From NCBI GenBank assembly GCA_036346405.1, contig CM070562.1:78139482-78203481 (forward strand): a stretch of DNA of 64,000 nucleotides, read 5' to 3'. The position numbers were made by a program, and so were the translations under genes. This DNA is from Phyllostachys edulis. Lineage: Eukaryota; Streptophyta; Magnoliopsida; Poales; Poaceae. Numbering within the stretch: the stretch's first letter is position 1; each line of letters begins with the position of its first letter. Below are positions 23,598 to 36,200 of the stretch, piece after piece. A model generated the notes under the pieces. It had not been told where the DNA came from and ran no database searches. It worked only from the letters and a program-made list of their open reading frames with translations.

Positions 23598-25227
23598 TTG
23601 GCCAACGGCCCGCCGCTCGCGCCCACGGCCAAGGCCTTCAAGTCCTATACGCGGAGACTTGCGCCTCCCTCCTCCGCCTCTGCCGCGCCACCGCCACCAC
23701 CACCACCACCAATGCCACGCCGGCTTCCTCCTATTCTTCCTCCAGCCTGCCGCTTGCCCTCTCGCTGCACGGGCACGCCCTCCGCTCCGGCCTCGCGGCC
23801 GACAGCTCCGTCGCGTCGCACCTCCTCTCCGCCTACGCCGTCTTCGCCCGTGCCGTGGACCGCGACCGAGCATTCGGCGACTGCGTCACCGCCGATGCCG
23901 CCTCCTCCTTCACGTACGACTTCATGGTGTCCAGTACGTCAAGGCTGGGTACGTTGCTTCCGCTCGCACGCTGTTCGACGGAATGCCCGAAAGGAGCGTC
24001 GTGTCGTACACCACCATGGTGGATGCGCTCATGAAGCGCGGGTCCGTGAGGGATGCAGTGGAGCTGTATGTGCAGTGCCCGCTCCGCTCGGTTGCCTTCT
24101 TCACTGCAATGATCTCGGGGTTTGTCCGCAATGAGATGCGCTCAGCATGTTTCGCGAAATGCTCAGCTGCAGAGTGAGGCCTAATGAGGTCACTTTCATA
24201 TGCATGATCAAGGCGTGCGTTGGTGCAGGTGAATTTGATCTAGCCATGTCTATTGTGGGGTTGGCGATTAAATCAAACTTCTTTGAGAAGAGCATTGGGG
24301 TACACAACTCTTTGATCACGTTGTATCTAAGGATGGGAGACACAGCTGCAACCCACAGGGTGTTTGATGAGATGGAGATGAGGGATGTGGTCTCGTGGAC
24401 TGCATTGCTTGATGTGTATGCTAAGTTGGGTGACCTTGAGGGAACTCGATGGGTTCTCGATGCAATGCCTGAGAGGAATGAGGTCTCCTAGGGTACTTTG
24501 ATTGCTAGGCATGAAAAGAAAGGTGATGCAGCACAAGCAGTGAGGTTATACAGTCAAATGCTGGCTGATGGTTGTAGACCAAATATTTCATGCTTCTCTA
24601 GTGTGCTGAGTGCTTGTGCTAGCCTTTAGGACTTCAGAGGAGGAACAAGGATCCATGCCCGTACCCTAAAGATGGGTTCTAGCAGCAATGTGTTTGTATC
24701 CAGCTCTCTGATTGACATGTACAGCAATGCAAGCAGTGCAGAGATGCACAAAGGATTTTTGACACCCTCCCACAGAAGAACATAGTGTGCTAACTCTCTC
24801 ATTTCAGGTTATAGCTGCAACGGGAAAATGGTGGAAGCTGAGGAGCTCTTCAAGATAATGCCTGCAAGGAATTCAGATTCATGGAATATGATTATCTCCG
24901 GTTATGCGCAAAATCAACAGTTTGTTGATGCGCTAAAATATTTTAGCATAGTGTTGACTTCAGGGCAGATTCTAGGGAAAATTACCGTCGCAAGTGTTCT
25001 TGCTTGTGCAAACTTGTGCTCTTTAGAGATGGGCAAGATGGCTCATGCTAAGATCATCAAGCTTGGAATTGAGAAATGCATTTTTGTAGGGACTGCGCTT
25101 AGTGACATGTATGCCAAGTCCGGGGATTTAGAGAGCTCCAAGAGGATATTTTATCAAATACTTCCTCCTCTTCTTGTTTATTGCAACTTTGCAAGGAAAA
25201 ATGAGAGCTTTGATGAGGGGCGGTGAT
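23598..25227 (+). pseudogene. PLS-type pentatricopeptide repeat (PPR) protein pseudogene
   Basis: Intact PPR genes encode organelle RNA-binding proteins. Here successive repeat motifs are readable only by changing frame: SLHGHALRSGLAADSSVASH in one frame (about 23756-23930), then GYVASARTLFDGMPERSVVS and AMISGFVRNE (about 23940-24135) in a second, then RPNEVTFICMIKACVGAGE to DAMPERNEVS (about 24165-24490) in a third. An in-frame TAG at 24489-24491 replaces the expected Trp after NEVS, and another TAG follows ACASL near 24630. A frameshift near 24730 and a two-base loss at about 24790 precede the last open part (MVEAEELFKIMPARNSDSWN, 24828-25226). Intronless, as usual for PPR genes. No E/DYW end is visible. 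Confidence 0.85.
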
Positions 25228-26652
25228 GAACCGTACTGCGGATTTGCATGTAGTGAAGATGGTGGGTGCCTCCTTTGGTGATGATTTGAGCAAATAGTTG
25301 GCATTGGCTTTGGTTAATTACATTAAAGATAATAGCGTTTGTGTGAGAATGAAGTTAATTGGTGGGAATTATGTGTTGGAGTGATGTATTTGAGCGATTC
25401 TTATAGAAGAGAAGGACAAGAAAATGAGTAGGATAGCTTTTGCTATTGCTTGTTGTTAATATTTTTGAGGAGATGTGCTTTGTTGAGGATTAGTTGTATT
25501 GTGATAGAAATTATTCTGTGTTCCTTGGTACTGTGAATGGCAAGCAAAGATTGTTGATTTTGGCAGGGACTTGAGCTCATTTTTTTACAATTGAAAACAA
25601 TTCTCAGTGTGGAAAAAGAAGGTTTTCTTGCTTTTGATTAGATTAGTGGGAAAATAGGGTAAACTCTAGCAACTTGCAGTGAATCACATTCAAAGATGTT
25701 ATTGTGGTGAGGTGTTCAGTAATTGGGAACTACTTTTTTGTCCTTCCCTGAATGGTAATAAGCAGGTAGCATGTCAAAATAAATCAGTGACCGAGGATTT
25801 GTAATTCAGCGGTAATAAGATAGTCGCATTAGTACATTACTTTCATTCATAATGGGGAAATACTAAATGATCAAGCTTCTGCATGATCAGGAGATAAGGT
25901 TTGTTTGCTAACCCAAAATAAGTTCCTTAGAACCACATTAGGGCAATTTGCAAAGGTTACAGCTAACTGAAAGTTTTGTTTGCCTTCTTAATTGAATTAA
26001 TCATCCTTTTTTGGTAAAAGGAAGAAGGAAAGAATATTGAATTGTTATTGTTATTAGTTATATGTTGTTTCGCAAATCATTTGGGGGAAATGTCTCCTAC
26101 CTCTGGTTCGTAAACCTGTTGGAACCTAAAATGTTAGCATTTTGTACTGGAGGGTAGTGGAATGTAGGAACTAGGGTGGGTCTGTTCGAGTATTTTGGAA
26201 ACAGCAGCCAGCAGGTCTCAAATCATCATATTTATTGATTCTGATGAACTGTGGATAGGTTTATTTTTTAGAGAGAACCACAACAAGACGTTTTCTCTCT
26301 TTTTGAGAAAAAGATGTTTGGGTTGTTTTGGGCCTTGAAACTTCACTTGCGGAATACTGCAAACTAGATTTCACAAACATGGCTTCATGCTTTACAGTAG
26401 TTAGAAAAGCAATTATAAGTCAGAATATTTGTGACCATAAAATTAAATCATACCACATTTCACAACGTCTTCTGCCAGCCTTCTAAACATATTTCATCAA
26501 ATTACTGGATAGCCGCCCCTGCTATGCCATTTGTATTTGCTTCTTATTGACATTACATCCAGTGTGTTTCCTCACATCTTCCATGCTATCCATGTGTAAC
26601 ACCAGAGTCTTTTTTTTAATAATGTATAACTCCATACTCTTGTTGCTTCAGA
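25228..26652. other. Non-coding stretch between two host-gene remnants
   Basis: No coding frame with a recognised domain. AT-moderate, without obvious repeat ends. It may hold intron or 3' flank sequence of the PPR remnant and of the exon at 26653. Confidence 0.4.
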
Positions 26653-26876
26653 ACAAGGTGGAGGTCATTATTAGCTGGGTTGATTGCTGGTCCTTCTATG
26701 CTGTTGACGGGGCCAGGCACGCAACATACTAGCTTGGCGATATACATTCTCATGCGTGCTGCTGTACTTGCATCCCGTTGTGGAATAAAGAGCAAAAGAT
26801 TTGGAGAGATTCGCAAACCTTTGACTTGGTCACATGGTGATGTCTTCCTTATGTGCCTGTCATCTGCACAAATTTT
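26653..26876 (+). pseudogene. Isolated exon resembling a TMEM135/Tim17-22-23-type membrane protein
   Basis: A 224-nt segment is bounded by a consensus 3' splice site (TTGCTTCAG before 26653) and a 5' splice site (TTTT/GTAAGT after 26876). One frame reads SLLAGLIAGPSMLLTGPGTQ, then HTSLAIYILMRAAVLASRCG and LTWSHGDVFLMCLSSAQIL. I recognise this as an internal exon of the plant TMEM135-like membrane protein family. Neighbouring exons were not found on either side, so it is probably a captured or leftover fragment. The identity rests on memory of the family and should be searched. Confidence 0.55.
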
Positions 26877-27136
26877 GTAAGTTACCTTTCAGAATTCCTA
26901 TACATTTTAGGTTGTAATAGTTGTATACTGTAGTGTCTTTTAAGTAAAAGACTGGTAGTGGTCTGTGCGTTGTAATAGACTGTGTTTTATCAGTTTCAAT
27001 AAACTCTCCCCTTCTTCAAAAGAAAAAAATGCCACTACTGTATGTTTGTATAGAGATTGCGTAGAAATAGAAACTGTTGTTAATATATTCAAGGATATTC
27101 AGTGGATGGAGTTGTTTTGACATGATGGCCATATTG
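26877..27136. other. 3'-end-like sequence, no gene
   Basis: Contains TTTCAATAAACTCTCCCC and an A-rich run at 26990-27030 that looks like a polyadenylation site. No coding frame. Confidence 0.35.
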
Positions 27137-27216
27137 TAGTATATCCAAAGCTTGACAGGTAACAGTTCCCTGAATCTAGTATATCCAAAGCTTGACAGGT
27201 AACAGTTCCCTGAATC
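27137..27216. repeat. Perfect 40-bp tandem duplication
   Basis: Two identical adjacent 40-bp copies starting TAGTATATCC (27137-27176 and 27177-27216). Confidence 0.95.
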
Positions 27217-27304
27217 ATCTTACATTCTTTCTGTTGTAAATTAAATATTTATGTAATAATTGTTTATTGTAATTATTATTTATGTAATAATTTTTTATTG
27301 TAAT

Positions 27305-27560
27305 AATTATTGTTAATTGCGTTAAATCTTGTTAATTACAGTAGTTTTCGTGAATTGCGGTAGTTGTCATCCATTGCGTTAATTGTCGTGAATTGCAGTA
27401 GTTGTCGTAAAGTACCGTCAATTGTCGTTAATTCCGGTCAATTACGTTAATTGCGATCAATTGTGTTAATTGCAGTAATTCTCGTTAATTGTGGTAGTTA
27501 TCGTCACTTACGTTGGTTGTTGTTAATTATCGTCAATTACGTTAATTACCGTTAAATGGC
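27305..27560. repeat. Degenerate 10-12-bp minisatellite, GTTAATTGCGT type
   Basis: About 20 consecutive units drift around GTTAATTGCGT, GTCGTGAATTGCG and GTAGTTGTC, with no other sequence between. It starts after an AT-rich run (27240-27300) with its own TTATGTAATAATT duplication. Confidence 0.75.
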
Positions 27561-28434
27561 ATCAAACAAGCCATCATTTACCTTAAAGGTATTTCATATA
27601 TTTCTCATATCAGAAACTGCATCTAGCCTACTTAAAAGTCAGACAGATAAATATCAAATCTCTTCAGCTCAGTCATTTAATTCTACAGCCCAGTTGAAAA
27701 CTGTTTTTCAGAAAAGCTGTAATTGTGCCAAACAAGCACATAGACGTTGCCTTCAGCTATCTAGATAGGGACGTAGATTTGGGTTCTGGCGACATCAACT
27801 CTTCAAGCTGACGGACAATGGAGTTGCTCACTTTTCAGTTTTGATGCTATCGTGAGCTCGTAAATAGTACCATGGTGCTAACTGCCATTCAGATGTGAAG
27901 ATGTGATTAGACAGTAGGTTTGAATTGTGGCTACTCATAAAGCTGCGCAGCTGGTACGTGAAAAATTCACTCGTTTATGGTTTTGTCCGTGTTTGGTAGT
28001 TCGTACTAGTGTGTGTCTCCTGCGCGTTGCTCCGGGGTTGTCTCTGACAGAGGTCCTACTTCCAAGTTCCAACGCGCGACCACCGTCCGGCCGAGACCGG
28101 GGGCGACGCCGAACTCAACAAGCATGGAACGGCACGGCCGTCGACCATTGGGCGGATAAAGCGCGATGCCCAAGAGGCAAATTGCTGTGCGTTCCAATCA
28201 TAGTCCAGACTCCAGAGTCCAGCCGTTTATAGTTAGACGGCGGCTGCGGAGTGGTGGGAATAAGTGGTGCGCACGCGCGGGCGATTGTCTGCAGAATTGC
28301 AGTGTGCCGTGCCCGTGCGTATCGCCGTATATGACGGCGTGGTTGTTCGGACTGATTCTCGGACGCCGACGCCCGCGCTGTGAGGCGGTGACCGCTGACG
28401 CCGCGCAGAGCGCACATGCACATCACAAATCGTT
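27561..28434. other. Non-coding stretch, GC rising to the right
   Basis: Short open frames only (for example 27556-27768, 27927-28232), none with a recognised domain. The right half (28000-28430) is rich in CpG and could be a former promoter/5' region. Confidence 0.35.
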
Positions 28435-28442
28435 CGTGTCAC

Positions 28443-29579
28443 TAGACTGGAAAAATAGCTCGAGATTCATAAGTCTGCTCGAGCTTGTTACGGCTCGCCT
28501 CGCCTCGCCTGTCCAACTCGCTCAAAAATCGAGCTAAGCTCGAGCCTAGCTCGGCTCGGCCCAAGTGCCCAACCCACTATCCCAGGCGCGATTTCCCCAA
28601 GTCCAATCCCCCCCCCCCCCCGAATCTATTCCCCATCGCCGATTCGCCATTCGCCAAATTCCCCACCTGGCCGCCTCCTCTGCGGCTCCGCCTCGCCTCC
28701 TCCACCCGCCAACCGCTACCTCCCCCTCCCCCTCCCTCACCCAGCTCTACGCCTCTACCCTTCGCCTTCGGCCCTCCGCCTCCCCCTCGCTCCCTAGCCC
28801 CGCTCGCTCAACTCCACCAGCCGCCTCCCCTTCCCTCTCGTCCAGCTCCACCCGCCGGCCGCTGCCTTCAACTCCGCCTCCCCCTCCCTCTCGCCCAACT
28901 CCACCCGCCGACCGTCGCCTCCGCCTCCCCCCCCCCCAGCTCCAGTGCTCCACCTGCCACATCTGCCTCCCTCCCACCTCGCCCTTGCCTCGCCTCCTCC
29001 ACCCACCACCTCCCCCCTCCCCTGCCCTGCTCCACCCACCGCCTCCGCCTCCGCCTCCCTCACCCACTCTACTCCGCCTCCCCTCCTCTCGTGGTCTCTC
29101 CCTCTTTGCGATTCCTCTTCCACAGCCGGCCCGGCAGGAGCTTCCTCGTCGCCTTGTCGGTCCTGTGTCGTCCTGCGCCCTTCGCGATCCCCTTCCACAG
29201 CCGGCAGGAGCTTCTCCGGCGGCCTTCGTAGATTTGGTTCATGTGGATGTGGATGATGTACTGATGTTTTTGGGATGATTATTGCGATTGGTGTTTTTGT
29301 GGATTATGTTCTTGAGATGATTTCATGCTTTTCATGTTGGATCGGCGTTCTGTTTGCTAGTTCTTGCCCCTGTTCCAGTTCTGAGATGACCATGGAGGGG
29401 AGGCAAAGGGGAGGAGCGCCGGCGGCCTTCTCTATGCTGGCCTGAATGGGGAGGAGGTGCCGTGGCGTGGTGAACTGGTGATGGTCTGGATGTGTCTCAC
29501 CTCAAGTCGAGCTGAGCCTTGCCACTGTTCCACACGAGCTCAAGCTGGCTCGGCTCGGCTCGGCTCGTTTCCACCCCTA
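28443..29579. mobile_element. GC-rich non-autonomous hAT-like element
   Basis: Left end TAGACTGGAAAAATAGCTCGAG and right end (reverse complement) TAGGGGTGGAAACGAGCCGAG form imperfect inverted ends. Flanks are CGTGTCAC (28435-28442) and TGTGCCAC (29580-29587), 8 bp with 6 matches, as expected for an old hAT target duplication. Next to both ends are many CTCGAGC/GGCTCG repeats. The interior is a Pro/Ser-rich CCTCC low-complexity sequence that gives long open frames in several phases but no domain. Confidence 0.5.
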
Positions 29580-31892
29580 TGTGCCACCCAGCCCAGCACA
29601 CGTGCGCGGTTGTGCCGTCCTCTCGACTGAGCAACCACAACCCAGTCGAGACATACCGCCGTAACTCGTCCCTGCACGTTGAAACAACTCAAAAATCTCA
29701 TATTTCAAAAAATTTGAACTTTTTTCTCATTTGAATACGAAACTTGCCCAATTCGGCAAAGTTTCCTCTCCCTCCCGCTTTCCCTTTCCGGCATTTCCGC
29801 TTCCCTCAACCGAAAATGGCTTTTGCCCCGGTGCGTCTTCGCCCTTCGTCCTCACGCGCGTCACCACCCGATCGTCATCACCGCCACCTCCGCCTCCGTC
29901 AGCCTCCACCTCCCGTGCCACGCGCCTCCTCCACCAGCTTCCACACCCTTCGCCGCCGCCACCTCGCCCTTCGACGTCGACGAATTCGAAGTTTTCCCCG
30001 CCGCCTCCTTCTCGGCCGAGGTAAGCTCCCTGGTAAAATTCGCCGCCTCCTACCTCCCCCACCCTCCCAACTCCAACAGTGGCTCCACCTCGCCACCGTG
30101 GTTTTTCCCCCACCTTGCCCCCCCCTCCTCACCACTTTCCAAGACCGAGCTCCATCAAGGCCCACTCACGGCCACTGCCACCAAACCGCCTCACTCCACC
30201 CCAAGCCCTAACTCCACCACCCCCGAGCTCCTACCACCTCACTGATGCTCCCTCACCCCCTCCCTTTGACTCAAGTCTCACCGGAGCGCCGCAGCGCCTC
30301 TCCCCTACCTCGACGTTGCGCCTCCACCGCCGCAGCCCCATCACCGAACCCCCTCAACCCCACCCAAGCCAAAAAATGGAATCACCTTACCTCTCTGGTG
30401 CTCCCCGCACCACCCGGCCTCACCGCCGGCCACCAGAGCCGCCGCCACCACTGGGTTCAGGCGGCTGGGCTGCCTTTGGCCAGCATGTGCTCTGTTGCTA
30501 GAGCTAGGCCCTTAAGGCCTAGCCTTTTGGCCGTGGGCCGCTACAGTAAATGGGCCGACCATTTACTGTTCAACCATTTTGTCCTTTACTGTTCATTGCA
30601 CATTATCTTGTTCATTATTCACCTGAAAAACAAAACATTGTTCATAATACTAAAAATGGGTTTCTTGTTCATTTTCATCCGAAAACAACAAACCCTAGTT
30701 ATTGTTCTTTTCAAACCAAAAACAGTGATTTCAATTATTGTTCACTGATCCATTATCATAAATGAATAGTAAAAAACTACTATTCATTATCCAACCATTT
30801 TTCGTCCGAAACCCTAATTTTGACACTTTATATCTGTTTCGAACAGTTCGAAGTCGTAAATTCGTATCTCAACTCCGTTCAGTCTAATCAAGCACCCAAT
30901 AAATTCATATCATCCTACACCACCTTCCTTTGAGTTTTTTTTTGTTTCATTTACTTTTATGTTATTCCCAGCTCATTTCTTGTCAAGCCGGATTTTATTT
31001 GGTTTATTTTATTTCTTTTGCGTGTTAGGTCACGACTGCGACAACCAGACTCCAAAAGACGCCGAACAATACTAGTATTTAGAAGATTTTGTGCAAGAAG
31101 GCAAGTCGCATTCCTTGATCATTTTGAGCCTATAATTCATATATTTATTATTACTTTTATTATTGTATTTGTGCCAATTACTTTAATACTAAAATAATAT
31201 TTTTGAATGCCATGATAAATAGATAAATCCCATTACCCCTCATGCAAACCCACCTAGCACTTATAGGCCATATTCACCTTGACAAGGTTAAAATCCTTTG
31301 TAAGCCATATTCACCTTGACAAGTTCACATAAAATATTAGCTATATAAGTAGCATTATCACAAATGTGTTTATCAATCAAAAGGCGGTATTGGCGGTTCA
31401 CCAATGGTTTTTGTTGGAGAGTTGAGGGTTGAGTCCAAGAAGTTGGACTACCCAAAAGACTTGTGGTCAAAGTAAGTCGAAGGTGGGGCCAAGAGGGTGG
31501 AAAGACACGAGTTGGTTGTTAGTCCACTCCCCCACTAGAGACAGGTAAGAACAATAACCTTGTGCCAAGTGACCGACACAGTAATCGCTCAACCACATGT
31601 GTGGTCATTACTCCCTAGCTTAGTACACTGCTCTCCCGATTGAATATCTCAAGATGGTGGGGTGGAGCAGAGTGGGCCCGAGGGACACTCATTTGGTCTT
31701 CACAACGGTAGGCTCCATCAGCATCGGGTCAATACTTCCGCCATTGGCCGGTGGTCCCCCAAGGCTGTATGGTCCAATAACCTATCGGGTAGATGCTAGA
31801 AAGGTTGAGCAGTGAAAAGGCTTTGTTATCTCAGCTCAATCGCACGCTATCGTGTTGCGTGTATATTGCATGACAGTATGAGTATGAGATAT

Positions 31893-31970
31893 CTTGTGGG
31901 TAAAGTTGGGCAACTCCGCATAGTGTATAACTAAATGTATTCGAATACGTCATGCTTCCGGTTAATGAAT
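31893..31970 (+). promoter_or_regulatory. Conserved LTR palindromic box, copy 3
   Basis: CTTGTGGGTAAAG, ACTCCGCATAGTG, GTATTCGAATAC (12-bp perfect palindrome with outer bases changed on both sides relative to copy 2) and TTCCGGTTAATGAATC. It is the most diverged of the four. Confidence 0.45.
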
Positions 31971-32202
31971 CTGTGTTAATGGGTGATTCCAGTACAATAG
32001 CATAAGTAGAGTTTTTGAGATGTTAAGTTGGTATGTGCAATTGTTGAGAAACCCCTGATGTTATTATTTATTATTGTTTTATGGTTTTAAAAGATAAACT
32101 GCTTTAAATACAAAATGCATCCATATATGCCTATTATGGTAAAACTGTACCATTCCATTGAACTCCTTACATGTAGTTAATTAGGATTTCTATGTGGCTT
32201 GT

Positions 32203-32223
32203 TGAGTACGGTGGTAGTACTCA
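32203..32223 (+). other. Conserved LTR hairpin, copy 3
   Basis: TGAGTAC (32203-32209) pairs with GTACTCA (32217-32223) across the 7-nt loop GGTGGTA. Confidence 0.5.
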
Positions 32224-32309
32224 TTATTGCAATATCTGCAAAACATCTACAGAGAAAACCTGGGAAAATGCAGAGGATCACTACTACGTAAATGCTATAT
32301 TGGGCCGAT

Positions 32310-32640
32310 CACGAGCGGTTCATCGAAACCGCTCAGTATAAACCTAATCTCGGGCGGTTTTTGTTACCCACCGTCGTGTTATTCTCGCGCTAAAAACCGT
32401 GCGTGAAGATGTCATATCACGAGCAGTTCATGTTTGGAACCGCTCGTGATACTTCACGACGGTTCCCAACTATGAACCGCTCGTGATATTACCCAATATC
32501 TGAGCGGTTTTTTAGAACCGTCTGTGATACTTCACGACGGTTCGCTATGAACCGTCTATGATATTGCCCAATATCACAGGCGGGTTTTATTAAAACCGTC
32601 CGTGATAATTAACTCATCACAGACGATATATATAGCTCCG
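32310..32640. repeat. CACTA left subterminal repeat array
   Basis: Repeated (A)TCACGAGCGGTT and AACCGCTCGTGAT or ACGGTTC units in both orientations, about ten in 330 bp. These are the usual transposase-binding repeats of CACTA ends. Confidence 0.8.
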
Positions 32641-33296
32641 CCTCCCGCCAAAAACAGATATAGTCTTCTTGATCTCCATATCTCTGGCGCCACGATAGGT
32701 CCATCGCCGTGCGTGCGGTTTGAGTACATCGCCTCACCTCACCGAGCCGGCTGGTCCATTTCATTGTATATTGTCGCCGAGGAGCTTGCCGCCGTCGCCT
32801 CATTCACCGATCAACGACCAGTAGCGCCTTGGACCTTCCCCGACTTTCATTGACACCTTCCTCGTGATCGAGGTGAGATCTTGAAGCATAAGCATCCTTT
32901 AATTTGAGTAGTTTCAGCGTTTACGCGAAATCGCTAGTTTCAGCGCCTCCATGTGGGACATCACCGTCGGTTCGCCTCAAAGCGAGACCTTAGGGCCGAG
33001 AGCCACGACTATATAGCAATGCGATGTCACCCTAAGCCCGTTTGAGCTTCAAATTAATCCTCTGCTTTTTAATCATTTAGTTAATAAACTAACGAGTCTA
33101 TGACATGTGGGATCGCCATAGATTTTATAAATAAAATCATGAAATAAAAATGAGTCAGCGACAAGTAGGGCCCACATGTAAGTTAATAAAATCCAGAAAA
33201 ATGTAAAAATGAAAAAATCGTAATTAAGCCTCAGAAAATACGCTTTCGAAAGTCATCACCCTTTTATTTATTTTCAGGGTTTTCAATACGAACCGT

Positions 33297-36200
33297 GTGA
33301 TGGACCGAAGTTGGATGTACACTGAGAACCATGTGAGTGAAGAGTACATTAATGGCGTGTCTGCTTTTACAAGAGCTGCCGAGGAGGATATGTTGAATAA
33401 GGGGGCGGAATATATGTACTGTCCATGCATTGACTGCGAGAATCTGAAGATGTTTAACAACCGAGCGCAGATCGAAGCACACTTGATTCGAAGGGGTTTC
33501 AAAAAGGGTTATACATGTTGGACCATCCGGTGAAGAGCATATTATCTGAAGTCAACGATATGCATATTATCTGAGAAGTCAACGATATGCCGCGAATGAT
33601 GTCGATTGTGGTTCCGATTCGGATAGGCCGCACGATGACAATCTAGATCGAGATGCTTCGCGATGCGAAGGAACTGTAATGAGAGGAGTATGTTCAATTA
33701 GGCGTGATGGAGGACTCGGAGAAACCTTTGTTCCCGGCCGCAAGTCGGAATACACAAGGTTGTCATCCGTGCTTAAACCGCTGAAATTGAAGGCAAGCAA
33801 CGGTTGGTCCGACAAGAGTTTCACTGAGCTATTAGGTCTCTTAGCGGACATGCTTCCGGAGAAATGAGTTGCCCAAAACCACCTACAAAGCCAAAAGGTT
33901 CTTTGTCCATTGGGAATGGAAGTAGAAAGAATACATGCATGTCCGAACGATTGTATCCTCTACCGTAACGAGTATACAAACATGCATGTATGTCCGTGTG
34001 CAACGATCCCGATACAAGCGTAAACAAGCAAGAGATGACGACGAGGAATCGAGGTGAAGAAAGGACCTCTGCTAAGGTGGCGTGGTATCTTCTGTAATTC
34101 CCGTTTGAAGCGGTTTTTGCGAACCCAAAGAATGCAAAGCGTCAGTATTGGCACTTTCGAGGAGCGTAAGAATGACGGAAAGTTAAGACACCTCGCTAAT
34201 TCCGCCCGGTGGAGAAACATCGATAGGAGGTTTGCAGACTTGGTGCGGAACCAAGGAATATAAGGTTTGGATTGAGTCTGAGATGGAATGAATCCTTTCG
34301 GTAATATGAGCAAATGACATAGCACTTGGCCCGTGACGCTCTGTATCTACAACCTTCCTCCTTGGTTGTGTATGAAGCGGAAGTATATTTTGTTGTCGAT
34401 ACTTATCCAAGGGCCGAAGCAACCTGGGAATGATATTGATGTGTACCTAGCACCATTGATGGAAGATCTAAAAATCTTGTGGATTGAAGGTGCAGTATGG
34501 GATGCGTACAAGCGAGAGAACTTCACTTTACGTTCCTTGTTGTTCTGCACCATAAATGATTATCCTGCCCTTGCTAATCTGTCGGGCCAGAGTACAAAAG
34601 GGGCCAAAGCCTGTACTCACTGCTTAGATGATACCGAGAGTGTGTGGCTGAATCACTCGCGCAAAACCGTGTACATGCGTCATCGTAGGTTCATTCGGAG
34701 GGCTCACCCATACCGCAGGATGAAGAAACAATTCGACGGAGAGAAGGAGGACAGTTCAGCTCCAAGGCATTTAAGCGGAAAAGAGGTCTATGATATGGTT
34801 AAGGATTTAGATGTTGTGCTTGGAAAGGGATGTAAATCGAGGACAAGTAAGAAGAACATGTGGAAGAAGAGATCAATATTTTGGGACTTACCTTATTGGG
34901 AGCACCTAGAAGTTAAATCCTTTGCATCGGCGTCATGCATGTAGAGAAGAATGTATGTGATGACTTGATTGGTCTCTTCTTGAACATTCGTGACAAAACA
35001 AAGGATGGTGTCAACGCATGCGGCTTGACTTGGTTGATATGGACATCAGACCTGAGTTAGCACCAACAAGGACCGATAAAGGACGAACGTACCTTCCCCC
35101 TGCTTGTTACACTCTGTCCAAGGCCGAGAGAACCAAACCGTGCCGATGCTTGCATGGCGTGAAAGTTCCGTCCGGTTACTCGCCAACATGAAGAAACTTG
35201 TTTCGATAAAAGATTTGAAGTTAATTGGCATGAAGTCTCATGATTGTCATGTGTTGATGACACAAATGCTCCTGTTGCAATTAGAAGTATTTTGCCGATC
35301 AAGGTCGAGAGACAATCATGAGGTCGTGTTATTTTTTAACACAATTGCTCGAAGGTCATCGATCTCGAAGGACTAGATGCTCTACAGACGAGGTGGTAGC
35401 GACACTATGTGATCTTGAGATGTATTTCCCTCCGTCGTGTTTCGATATCATGGTCCATCTCATTGTTCATATTGTGAGGGAGATAAAGATGTGCGGGCCC
35501 GTGTTCCTACGTAGCATGTACCCGTTCGAGAGGTTCATGGGAATTCTCAAGTCATATGTACGGAATCGATCTCGGCCAGAGGGCAGCATCGTCGAAGGTT
35601 ATGCAACTGAAGAGGTCATTGAGTTCTGCCTCGATTACATGGCTCAGGTCGAACCGATAGGTGTGCCTCGATCTCGCCATGAGGGGAGGCTCGAGGGTAT
35701 CGGGACCATCGGAAGGAAAGCAATCACTCCAAATATGGATGCGTATGCTCAAGCCCATTTCACGGTCTTGCAACACATGACTGAAGTGTCCCCGTATATC
35801 GACCAGCACAAGGACGTGCTTCGGCAACAGAATCCGCTGCGGCCAGATGTTTGGATCACGAGACAACACAACAGACGGTTCAACCAATGGTTGAAGGAGC
35901 GACTTGCTAGGAGCTCGTCAAGTGATATGCTGATATGGTTGGCAAAAGGGCCAACATTTACAGTTGTAACATGGCGAGGATACGATATAAATGGGTACAC
36001 ATTCTATCTGCAGCTCGGGATATAAAAAGCACTAACGAGCAGCGGTGTTCGTGATAGATGCATTCAAGACCGATGGGGTGAGGAGCTCCTACTATGGGCA
36101 AATAGAGGAGATATGGGAGCTCGACTCGTGCTTTTCAAGATCCCCTATTTGGTGCCGTTGGGTCCATCTCCACGGTGAAGGTCGACAAATGCGGCATCAC

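Noticed and set aside
23313..23873. 186-codon Arg/Gly-rich minus-strand frame
   Set aside because: Antisense shadow of the GC-rich 5' part of the PPR gene.
28485..29278. Long proline/serine-rich open frames in several phases (248 and 237 codons)
   Set aside because: They overlap in different frames on the same CCTCC-rich low-complexity DNA inside a hAT-like element; no domain and no codon preference for one frame.
29731..30501. Overlapping proline-rich frames that look like a GC-rich first exon
   Set aside because: They lie in the 5' part of a recognisable LTR, all frames are about equally open, and no domain is visible.
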